Positions 1 to 6,648 of a stretch of 64,000 nucleotides of DNA are shown here, piece after piece. Numbering within the stretch: position 1 is the first letter of the stretch; each line of letters starts with the position of its first letter. The notes beneath the pieces were generated by a model. The model made no database searches. It worked only from the letters and a program-made list of their open reading frames with translations, and was not told the origin of the DNA. A program made the translations under genes and the position numbers. Origin of the DNA: a virus. The stretch is from positions 62,001 to 126,000 of the IMG/VR virus record IMGVR_UViG_3300027963_000035, one strand, 5' to 3'.

Positions 1-466
1 TCTTTCTCCAAAATCCTTTTTTTGTTGTTTTATAATCTATAATAAAACATTTTTCATCTTTTATTAAGATTCGGTCTATAACACCTGTGACAAATTTTTC
101 TTTTGGTGGCTCGAGATCATACTTAAAAAAGTATTCTGTTTCTCCATCGAATCCAATTCTGTCATTTAATTTTTTAATATTTGTTAGATGTTCTTTTAAT
201 TTATTTTTATAATCTTTTGTTAGTTCTACTTTCTTATTTTCAAGGAGCAATTCTCCCTTTAAATATGGGTGTAAAAAACTCTCTATCTCCACTTCTCCCT
301 TGTTTTTCACGTATTCTTCTGCTATCTTATGGACAAGTTTTCCGTATAAAAAGTACTCTGGTTCTGGTTCGGGTGACTTGATTTCAAGGTGGTATTTATA
401 TTTGTATGCTTGTTCGCATTGATCCCAAAGTTGTTTTCTGCTAACTGATATGTGTTGTATTTTCAT
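1..466 (-). CDS. PD-(D/E)XK (RecB/Cas4-like) nuclease, C-terminus beyond window
   Basis: This gene runs off the left edge, so only the first 155 codons are visible. The reverse-strand start is the ATG at 466; the divergent primase gene begins 25 bases away. Near the N-terminus is SRKQLWDQC, then GKLVHKIAEEY, and near the visible end GVIDRI followed by FIIDYKTTKKG. Spacing and sequence match the RecB-family PD-(D/E)XK core: a His in the helix, the GxxDRI Asp, and the D-x-K pair. Family knowledge says such proteins are metal-dependent DNA exonucleases used in recombination or DNA degradation. The Cas4-type cysteines lie downstream if present, so a Cas4-like iron-sulfur form cannot be judged. 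Confidence 0.8.
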   Translation of the reverse strand, partial: MKIQHISVSRKQLWDQCEQAYKYKYHLEIKSPEPEPEYFLYGKLVHKIAEEYVKNKGEVEIESFLHPYLKGELLLENKKVELTKDYKNKLKEHLTNIKKLNDRIGFDGETEYFFKYDLEPPKEKFVTGVIDRILIKDEKCFIIDYKTTKKGFWRK

Positions 467-491
467 AAATATATTATAGTATAGTCTAAAC

Positions 492-1550
492 ATGAGTGAT
501 ATTTTTGATAACTTTAAGAAGTGGGCTGAAAAAGCACTGGGCGATATAGTTGTTCACGGATCTGAGATCAGAGTTAATTCTGTTTTCGCAGAAGATTCAA
601 AGCACCATTTGTGGTGCTCTCCCTCTGGCGGTAAAACTAAAAGAAAGAATGGGGTATTCCATTGTTTCAAAACCGATAAGAAGGGAAGCCTGGTAAAATT
701 AATAAAGATAGTAGATAAGTGTTCTTATGAAGATGCCTATCTCACATTAAATGGCAGAAGCAGTATAAGAGAGCTGGAGGATAAACTTTATGACTTCTTT
801 GATAATTTGGATGATGACCAGGAATCTCCTAGTAAAGTTCAAGAAAAAAAGACAATATCCCTCCCAGAGGGAAGTAGCTTAATAAATAGTTTACCAAAAA
901 ATAATTTTTGGAGAAATTTAGCCGTTGAGTATCTAGAGAAAAGAAAGATACCCACTGATGGCCTATACATCTGCAGAACCGCACCATATAAAGCTAGAAT
1001 AGTTATTCCTTACTATGATAGAGATGGAGACTTATTCTATTTTAATGCTAGGCATATTGGTAAGTCTAGCCTCAGATACCTGGGGCCAGATAAGAGTATA
1101 GGTATTGGTAAAGGTGATGTTTTATTTATGGCCGGTGGAAGTTGGCCCGATAAAGATAATTTCGTCTATGTGTGTGAGGGAGAGTTTGATGCTTTGAGTA
1201 TTTTCCACTCTGGGTTAAACTCAATTGCATGTGGTGGAAAAAACCTTAGCGAAAAACAAATGTCTTTGATAAAAGACTATAAAATTGTAATCTGCTTAGA
1301 TAATGATAAAGCGGGTCTCCAGGGCAGTACATCAATGAGTATGATGGCTAGCCAGAACATGCAAACAAATGGATCCGACCAAAGACTGATGTTTGTCAGT
1401 CCGCATAAGCTGTATAAAGACTGGAATGAAATGTATGTTAAAGAGGGGCCAAGGATACTTAAAAATTATATTTTGGCCTCTAGGAAAAATTTAGATTTCC
1501 AGGCACCATTCGGGACGGGCGGAGACTATTTTAAGATCAAAACAATATAA
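492..1550 (+). CDS. DnaG-type DNA primase
   Basis: Makes RNA primers for phage DNA replication. The N-terminus has a zinc-ribbon-like stretch (H38, H39, C42, then H57-C58) in the position of the CHC2 finger of bacterial primases. A Toprim domain follows, with the glutamate motif VCEGEFDAL (E229) and the metal-binding ICLDNDKAG (D270, D272). At 352 residues it has no room for the C-terminal helicase-binding domain of DnaG or for the helicase half of T7 gp4, so the helicase must be a separate gene outside the window. The start ATG has no Shine-Dalgarno; a TATA-rich stretch lies directly upstream and is shared with the divergent nuclease gene. Confidence 0.85.
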   Translation: MSDIFDNFKKWAEKALGDIVVHGSEIRVNSVFAEDSKHHLWCSPSGGKTKRKNGVFHCFKTDKKGSLVKLIKIVDKCSYEDAYLTLNGRSSIRELEDKLYDFFDNLDDDQESPSKVQEKKTISLPEGSSLINSLPKNNFWRNLAVEYLEKRKIPTDGLYICRTAPYKARIVIPYYDRDGDLFYFNARHIGKSSLRYLGPDKSIGIGKGDVLFMAGGSWPDKDNFVYVCEGEFDALSIFHSGLNSIACGGKNLSEKQMSLIKDYKIVICLDNDKAGLQGSTSMSMMASQNMQTNGSDQRLMFVSPHKLYKDWNEMYVKEGPRILKNYILASRKNLDFQAPFGTGGDYFKIKTI

Positions 1551-1561
1551 AGGAATTGATT

Positions 1562-1927
1562 ATGGACTTGGAAAAATTTAGGTATTTTATAGGTAAGCCA
1601 ATAACTGTATTCACTGTTCATATAGGAAGGAAGTTTACAGAAAATCAATTCAATGATTATTTTACTGGCATATGTCAATCGGTTCATATTGATGGAATAG
1701 AAACCTTGCACCCAATAACAGGTTGTAAAAACTTTTTCTTTTTTAGTAATATTGTTGGGATCTGCGAAGAGCAGCAACTAGACCCAGATAATCCTGAGCA
1801 TCAGGAGATAATAAGTGAATTCAATAATAATAAATCTGAAAAGCCAGTTGATAAAAACATAGTCTTCAACAATGGAGATAATATAGATATTAATAATTTA
1901 AATATGCTTTTAAAGCCACAGAGGTAA
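1562..1927 (+). CDS. hypothetical protein
   Basis: A 121-residue protein I do not recognise. The ATG at 1562 is preferred over a TTG six bases upstream because AAAGGA sits about eight bases before it. The first 80 residues look like a compact alpha/beta domain (hydrophobic strands such as ITVFTVHIG). The last 40 are Asn/Asp-rich and probably flexible. It starts 11 bases after the primase stop and is probably cotranscribed with it, which weakly suggests a replication-linked role. It ends exactly where the convergent minus-strand gene ends. Confidence 0.65.
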   Translation: MDLEKFRYFIGKPITVFTVHIGRKFTENQFNDYFTGICQSVHIDGIETLHPITGCKNFFFFSNIVGICEEQQLDPDNPEHQEIISEFNNNKSEKPVDKNIVFNNGDNIDINNLNMLLKPQR

Positions 1928-2662
1928 TTAGAAATCAAAATCAAAATCTGGGTTTTCTGATTTTAATTTATCTATTGCTTTTTTAACTGCCTCGGGAGAG
2001 TCAACTTTTTCTTCTGTGGTCGAGTCCTCAGTGTCTGCTTTTTCTTTTACCTTAGACTTTTTTGCTCTTGGTTTTCTTTGCTTTTTCTCCTTGGTCGCAA
2101 CTTCAGCCGCCGATGTTGCCTTTTCTTTTTCTTTTGGATCCGATGGGCCCACGGTAGGCTCAGATTTTCTAACACCTTCTCCCTCAACTGGAGCTACCGG
2201 AGTCGACTCAGCAGAATAAACCAAATCTAATATTACTTGTTTAAATTTCTTTCCCCAATCATCTATTATTCTGAATAATCTTAGATTCTTGAGATTTTCC
2301 GACTCTTCCTCATTTAGACTATCTTGATTTTTTTCTATAATTGTCTCTAAGATATCACAACTATCTTTAATAGCTCTATATTCTTGAAAAGAAAATTGAT
2401 AACACTCTGATTTTGGCTCATCCGCAGCCTTTGCTGTGTCTTTTTTTGCCTCTGGGTCCTGTTCAACCTGGGCTAGGTTGCCAAATTTACCATATCTAAA
2501 TTTATTCCACCAATTCTTAACGTGGTCCCATACACCCATCTTTCCATCGGGACCTGATGCTACAGGCGATGCCGATGTCAAGAATTTATTTTTGAGTTCT
2601 TTTATTAGTTCATCTATTTTAAGGGATAATTCTAATTTTTTCTTTTCAATATCAGTTATCAT
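1928..2662 (-). CDS. hypothetical charged protein
   Basis: A 244-residue protein of unknown function. An N-terminal helix rich in Lys and Leu (residues 5-28) is followed by a helical, charged middle. Residues 155-215 are low-complexity, rich in Lys, Glu, Ala, Pro and Thr, with a strongly basic patch RKPRAKKSK. The tail ends in an Asp/Phe alternation (DFDFDF). The basic patch could contact DNA, but no family is recognised. A TTAATATATAAGT box sits a few bases upstream of its start, the same element seen before other units here. Confidence 0.65.
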   Translation of the reverse strand: MITDIEKKKLELSLKIDELIKELKNKFLTSASPVASGPDGKMGVWDHVKNWWNKFRYGKFGNLAQVEQDPEAKKDTAKAADEPKSECYQFSFQEYRAIKDSCDILETIIEKNQDSLNEEESENLKNLRLFRIIDDWGKKFKQVILDLVYSAESTPVAPVEGEGVRKSEPTVGPSDPKEKEKATSAAEVATKEKKQRKPRAKKSKVKEKADTEDSTTEEKVDSPEAVKKAIDKLKSENPDFDFDF

Positions 2663-2666
2663 AATA

Positions 2667-2679
2667 ACTTATATATTAA
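2667..2679 (-). promoter_or_regulatory. candidate late-type promoter box
   Basis: On the minus strand this reads TTAATATATAAGT and ends four bases before the start codon of the charged hypothetical gene. It matches the AT box found before several other units (5144, 31385, 36266, 49638, 59381). It resembles the TATAAATA late promoter of T4 in composition and position only. Chance occurrence in AT-rich DNA is a real alternative. Confidence 0.35.
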
Positions 2680-3125
2680 TTAGACTCGGAAATATATTCC
2701 CCGATTTTCTTTAAAGACATGAGGCAACTATCAAATCGGTGGAAATCGCTAGAAAGATACTCTAGGGCCAAACCTTGAAATTTACTATTGACTTCTTCAT
2801 TTTCTACTTCAAAGTATATTGATTTTCCACGTTTTCCAAGAACTTTATACTTGTGCATTAGAATATAAGCAGCAACACCCAGATCTGTTGCAAATCTGGT
2901 ATTTCTAGAATCAAAATTATATTCTTTTATCTTTTTGAGCGACATTATGCAGCTATCAAATCTATGGAATTCGCTAGAAAGATAATCCAAACAAAGCTCG
3001 TCGAATTTCTCTTCATTCTCTACTTCGAAGATTATTTCTTTGCCTTTGCGGCCAACAACACGATAGTTGTGCATTAATATATAGGCTGCTGAGCCTAGGT
3101 CGCTAACACTTTTATTTTTTTCCAT
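2676..3125 (-). CDS. tandem-duplicated small domain protein (DUF5659-like)
   Basis: A 149-residue protein made of two copies of one domain of about 65 residues. Copy 1 runs from DLGSAAYILMHNYRV to FHRFDSCIMSLKKIKEY and copy 2 from DLGVAAYILMHKYKV to FHRFDSCLMSLKKIGEY. The D-L-G-x-A-A-Y-I-L start, a central strand with I-x-F-E-V, and a helix with YLSS-x-FHRFDSC resemble DUF5659, a phage and plasmid domain of unknown function. High identity between the copies indicates recent internal duplication. It lies between the actin-like gene and the charged hypothetical, all on the minus strand. Confidence 0.75.
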   Translation of the reverse strand: MEKNKSVSDLGSAAYILMHNYRVVGRKGKEIIFEVENEEKFDELCLDYLSSEFHRFDSCIMSLKKIKEYNFDSRNTRFATDLGVAAYILMHKYKVLGKRGKSIYFEVENEEVNSKFQGLALEYLSSDFHRFDSCLMSLKKIGEYISESN

Positions 3126-3177
3126 GTAATAATATAGTTATAAAGAAATTTATTTTGTGCTTTTTATGCCTAAAAAT

Positions 3178-3201
3178 GCAATCATCGCCCTTGCGGACGA
3201 T
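3178..3201 (-). terminator. weak hairpin, possible terminator of actin-like gene
   Basis: A short inverted repeat (CATCG and CGATG arms around a partly paired GC-rich centre) lies about 30 bases past the stop of the actin-like gene. On the minus strand it is followed by a run of five T. The stem is short and the T tract offset, so this is a tentative intrinsic terminator. Confidence 0.3.
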
Positions 3202-3232
3202 GAAAGATTTCCTTCCACACATGGCGGATGAA

Positions 3233-4237
3233 TCATTTTGCGTTTTCTGCCGCTAACAAGCAACCCTTCGCAACAGAGTATAAATTATCTTCTGGTTTAA
3301 TAATCTGCCCTATTTTAACTGGTATTTCTGTTTGCTTCAAGCACTCTCCAAGCATTTCTTTGAATCCGTTTGGACTTGCAGTTCCACCAGCAACGACAAA
3401 GTCTACTTCGTCTTCTGTTCTTACGTTTTTCTGAACATTAGCGAAACCTTTTTTGATCTCAGTTACAGTGTGTTCTATCATTAATCTGTACTGAGTCTGT
3501 ATAGCTCTTTCAACAAGAGTTGTCGCAGGTCTTGTTAGATCTATTTTTGTTTTTTCTTTATTGATAAAAGTTGGACTTTCCCCAACGGCTTTTCCGGCCA
3601 TTTTGTCAATCCAATCGCCACTATTCACTATCGAGAAGCTAAATATTGGATTGCCAAACATTGCATAACAAACATTTACCATACCACCGCCAAAAGATGC
3701 TGCTATCCCCGTATATGATTTATGAGCCAGTTCAGCATATATTATAGCCAATGCCTCATTAATGGGCCTAGGATCGACTGAGAAGCCCTTCTCTGATCTA
3801 TATGACTTGAATATGGCTTCTAAGATTTTGCCGTGATAATCGGCGTCAGTCTCTTCGTTTATGGCATTTGCCGGAACGCTATAGTAGAGAAGTTCTTTGT
3901 CTTTTGAAACTTCTCCTATAAGACTGTGGATCATGATGCTCATTATCTGAAACGCATCTTTTTCTTTTGGATTAACACACCCCGCCACCATCGGTCTTTT
4001 TAATTCGAGGCTATTCATGGTATATGCCATGTTGACCGCTGCCTCTCCAAGGGCATAAGCAACCTTATCTCTCTCTATCAAAGGCACTCCGGCTTGTTTC
4101 ATCATATTGAAAACAAATCTGTTCTCCAGCGGGAGCTCTATGAATGCATTCACTTCTTTTTTATAAGAAAAATTATCTGCATCATCTCTTTTGCAATTGA
4201 TTAAATTATAAGTTCCAACATCTGCGCCAATAGCCAT
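3233..4237 (-). CDS. ParM/actin-like ATPase
   Basis: A 334-residue filament-forming ATPase of the actin/ParM/Hsp70 superfamily. The phosphate-1 loop is AIGADVGTYN at the very N-terminus, the phosphate-2 loop is AASFGGGMVNV in the middle, and the adenosine loop is FVVAGGTASPNG near the C-terminus. I place the start at 4237 because GGAG lies seven bases upstream and the superfamily begins with this strand. An upstream in-frame ATG at 4288 lacks a ribosome site and adds 17 charged residues. Family members segregate plasmids or, in some large phages, position or move phage DNA. No ParR or obvious centromere repeat is seen nearby, so the partner is unknown. Confidence 0.8.
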   Translation of the reverse strand: MAIGADVGTYNLINCKRDDADNFSYKKEVNAFIELPLENRFVFNMMKQAGVPLIERDKVAYALGEAAVNMAYTMNSLELKRPMVAGCVNPKEKDAFQIMSIMIHSLIGEVSKDKELLYYSVPANAINEETDADYHGKILEAIFKSYRSEKGFSVDPRPINEALAIIYAELAHKSYTGIAASFGGGMVNVCYAMFGNPIFSFSIVNSGDWIDKMAGKAVGESPTFINKEKTKIDLTRPATTLVERAIQTQYRLMIEHTVTEIKKGFANVQKNVRTEDEVDFVVAGGTASPNGFKEMLGECLKQTEIPVKIGQIIKPEDNLYSVAKGCLLAAENAK

Positions 4238-4238
4238 T

Positions 4239-4358
4239 TTATTTCTCCTTTTTTCTTTTATGGTTCTCAGAAATTCTTCTTTTTCCATCAGTGTCGTAAA
4301 CTACAGGTACAACTGGACCACCGGTAACATTCTTTTTAATTCCATATATCCCAACCAC
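4239..4358 (-). CDS. possible tiny protein upstream of the actin-like gene
   Basis: An open frame of about 39 codons begins at a GTG four bases after the stop of the 76-residue gene and ends one base before the actin-like ATG. GGAAAGG lies about 12 bases upstream of the GTG. The product begins VVGIYGIKKN and ends with the highly basic HKRKKEK. The tight fit between two genes and the protein-like composition support coding; the small size and non-ATG start weaken it. A basic tail next to an actin-like gene would suit a DNA-binding adaptor, but that is speculation. Confidence 0.4.
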   Translation of the reverse strand: MVGIYGIKKNVTGGPVVPVVYDTDGKRRISENHKRKKEK

Positions 4359-4362
4359 TGAA

Positions 4363-4593
4363 TCAACCGCCCTTTCCAAAGTTAATTTTTTCTGTTGGTG
4401 CAAAATCCGGGATTGCCCACTGGACTTTGTCTTCTTCTTTTTTGTTTATTTTTTCTTCAATATTACTCTTTAATATTCCAGCCCCACTAGAGATTTCTCC
4501 CATATTTATATTCAAATCCAAAGAGATAGATATTTTAACCTCTCCATCCTTTGTTATTATTTTTACATCACCTGGTTTAATGAGTTGAGGCAT
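4363..4593 (-). CDS. hypothetical small protein
   Basis: A 76-residue protein of unknown function. The N-terminal half holds beta-strand-like segments (VKIITKDGEVKISISLDLNINM); the rest is charged and probably helical. It starts two bases after the preceding gene and is the second gene of a minus-strand run that leads into the actin-like ATPase, so the products may act together. No family recognised. Confidence 0.6.
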   Translation of the reverse strand: MPQLIKPGDVKIITKDGEVKISISLDLNINMGEISSGAGILKSNIEEKINKKEEDKVQWAIPDFAPTEKINFGKGG

Positions 4594-4595
4594 TA

Positions 4596-5138
4596 TTAAC
4601 TCCCTGATACTACATTCACCGATGCTATTACTTGAACGGGGACTGTTTCTTGGTTATCGTTTGAAAATTCTATTTTTTGGATGTTTAGATCACCTGTATT
4701 GAAGACTTGTGTTTCACTTCCTAAAAGTCCAAAAACTGCATCATTCGATGAATTTATTCTAACGCTGACAGTATCTGACCCTCTGTTTGATATTTGTACG
4801 AACTCGGCAAATTCACTAACACCCAAGTCTACTACATTGTTTTCAAAATCTCCCTCTACTGATAATATGTAAACTCTGGGGGCGTTATTATTTGTTTTAT
4901 CAACATAAACAGACCCGTCATCCTCTAGCACCTCTATGAACGCATCTTCTAATTTGGCTTGTGGATAAGCATATCTTTTCCAGTAATTGGAATCTGTGAA
5001 TATTTGACCATCCTTTAATTCTCTGTGCTTTCCAAGAGGGCCTGTAACATAAATACTTCTTTGAATGCTTATGTCTTCGTTATATATATCTAGCAATCCT
5101 TGGACTGCGTTCTTTAGTTTTACCTTGAATTTACTCAT
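4596..5138 (-). CDS. hypothetical protein, probably beta-rich virion protein
   Basis: A 180-residue protein, first gene of the minus-strand run containing the actin-like ATPase. The N-terminus is basic (KFKVKLKNAVQGLL). From about residue 85 it is beta-rich with many Val, Ser, Asn and Asp residues (VSEFAEFVQI, DTVSVRINSS), typical of small phage structural or decoration proteins. A TTAATATATATAA box lies just upstream of its start. Function not recognised. Confidence 0.6.
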   Translation of the reverse strand: MSKFKVKLKNAVQGLLDIYNEDISIQRSIYVTGPLGKHRELKDGQIFTDSNYWKRYAYPQAKLEDAFIEVLEDDGSVYVDKTNNNAPRVYILSVEGDFENNVVDLGVSEFAEFVQISNRGSDTVSVRINSSNDAVFGLLGSETQVFNTGDLNIQKIEFSNDNQETVPVQVIASVNVVSGS

Positions 5139-5143
5139 ATATG

Positions 5144-5156
5144 TTATATATATTAA
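5144..5156 (-). promoter_or_regulatory. candidate late-type promoter box
   Basis: The minus strand reads TTAATATATATAA five bases before the ATG of the 180-residue gene that heads the actin-gene run. It is the same AT box as at 2667, 31385, 36266, 49638 and 59381. No Shine-Dalgarno lies between the box and the start. Confidence 0.4.
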
Positions 5157-5172
5157 TAAAATAAAAAATTAT

Positions 5173-5547
5173 ATGAACAAACAAAAAGATCTTAAAATTT
5201 TATGGCTTTATTTGGCAAAGAGAGATAAAAAAGGTGTACAGATACTAGCCAAATTATTATGTAGAGAAATTAATCCAATTGCTTTGTCTAGTATTAAAAT
5301 ACTTGGGCTTCCTCCAAGCTGGGAAGGCAAGATAGCCGATACCATCGAACAAAACAAAATATATTGGGAACCATGGGTCCAGACTGCCGAAACTTTTGAT
5401 GAAATAAAACTAAATCTAAAAGCCAGAGGATACTCCAATATCCCAGTCAATGGTAACCCTATGATACTTATAACCCCTCAGGTTGTTGTTAATATAAACA
5501 ATTTCCCAAAACAAAAAAACATGGTCCAGAAGGGGACGATTCAATAA
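5173..5547 (+). CDS. hypothetical protein
   Basis: A 124-residue protein of unknown function. I use the ATG at 5173 because the frame upstream of it runs over the divergent minus-strand gene and reads as random hydrophobic sequence. The protein starts with a helix-rich basic segment (KDLKILWLYLAKRDKKGVQI) and has a loop with LGLPPSWEGKIADTI. Its last codons overlap the end of the convergent 92-residue gene by seven bases. Confidence 0.55.
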   Translation: MNKQKDLKILWLYLAKRDKKGVQILAKLLCREINPIALSSIKILGLPPSWEGKIADTIEQNKIYWEPWVQTAETFDEIKLNLKARGYSNIPVNGNPMILITPQVVVNINNFPKQKNMVQKGTIQ

Positions 5548-5819
5548 ACGTATTTTTTGTTTATGTAAAAAGTTCCTGCGTTAACCTCTAGTCTCAGGAG
5601 ATCTTCCTCACTACCTATGACTGTCCCGCCACTTCTTATGAAATCTTTTTTTATTTCTTTGTGATTTCCCTCGTCTATTGTTATTTTAGTGCCAAGATTT
5701 TTTGTATTTTTTGGATAGACTCTTTCTTGGAGCTTTGGCATAGAGGGAACTTTGTCCTGTTTTATCCACTTATTAAATTCATTCAAAAATGAAAAGTTGT
5801 CGTCAAATGGTGTTTTCAT
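5541..5819 (-). CDS. hypothetical protein
   Basis: A 92-residue protein, not recognised. It is basic and mixed alpha/beta, with a helix around FLNEFNKWIKQDK and a C-terminal beta-like half (GTVIGSEEDLLRLEV). Its start overlaps the end of the upstream DUF115-like gene by 17 bases, which suggests translational coupling. Confidence 0.55.
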   Translation of the reverse strand: MKTPFDDNFSFLNEFNKWIKQDKVPSMPKLQERVYPKNTKNLGTKITIDEGNHKEIKKDFIRSGGTVIGSEEDLLRLEVNAGTFYINKKYVY

Positions 5820-6645
5820 CAGTTATAAATTCTTTCACGTCACTAAGTTGTATGTATCCAGCATTATCTAATTTTTTAGAATGCCCATAATATTTTATAT
5901 CCATTTTACCCTTTAACCAGTGAAGACAGCAATCTATTATTTCTGATATTAAATTTTGTTGAGGATAAGAATATAGGCCGCTTTCTAATTTAACGCTACC
6001 CGGCTTATTTTCAATAAAGGAATCATCACAAGATAACAACAGTAATTTCTTGCACTGAAATCTATATGCAAGATTAATGGCAGCGCATATTACATTTCTA
6101 TAATCATCTATTTGATACATATTTTCTTTTGATCCACTATAGTTCACCCTCTCTTCATTTACTGCATAGTATTTATATTTTATTCCATTGTATCTTTCTA
6201 AAAAAGTATGATTAGTCTTGCTTGAAGCTATGCATCTGGGGAGAGTTCTATTTGTTCTTGGCAAATAATTTAAACATTCATCATATGGATTGTTAACAAC
6301 ATAATAATTTGGAGATTTATTGTTTTTCCATTTCTTTAGAGTTCCATTTACTGCAAGCACGCATACGTTTTGATCTTCTAAGACTTTATGAGAGTTTTCA
6401 AAATCATAACCGTCCGATACTATTGCTACTGTTGGGTGATAGATATTTTCTGAATCTATCCATGAATATCTGTTTTTATTATTGTAGAATTCGTTCTCAA
6501 GAAAAAGAAAGTATTCTTTTTCAGATGTCGTGGAATTTATATCAACGTAAGGACAAGAATAATTACAAAAGTTTCTAACCCAAAAGTTATAACTTGGAGT
6601 CTTTATAAACTCGTTGTTTTTTATTTTTTTAGTTCTAGTTTGCAT
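5803..6645 (-). CDS. DUF115-like Rossmann protein, possible sugar-modification enzyme
   Basis: A 280-residue protein with a central Rossmann-type pattern: AIVSDGYDFEN, then VLAVNGTLKKW, then YYVVNNPYDECLNYL, and later KKLLLLSCDDSF. This order (dinucleotide-like strand, 'what is known or hidden here' strands, then a position-reporting strand) is that of DUF115/MAF-type glycosyltransferases and related sialyltransferase-like phage proteins. I infer a role in surface or fibre sugar modification; no catalytic residue can be named. It sits at the downstream end of the fibre cluster, four bases after the IPS-repeat fibre gene. Confidence 0.5.
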   Translation of the reverse strand: MQTRTKKIKNNEFIKTPSYNFWVRNFCNYSCPYVDINSTTSEKEYFLFLENEFYNNKNRYSWIDSENIYHPTVAIVSDGYDFENSHKVLEDQNVCVLAVNGTLKKWKNNKSPNYYVVNNPYDECLNYLPRTNRTLPRCIASSKTNHTFLERYNGIKYKYYAVNEERVNYSGSKENMYQIDDYRNVICAAINLAYRFQCKKLLLLSCDDSFIENKPGSVKLESGLYSYPQQNLISEIIDCCLHWLKGKMDIKYYGHSKKLDNAGYIQLSDVKEFITDENTI

Positions 6646-6648
6646 ATT

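Noticed and set aside
181-381. Plus-strand frame of 66 codons at the left edge
   Set aside because: It lies inside the minus-strand nuclease gene, whose conserved motifs are complete and in frame.
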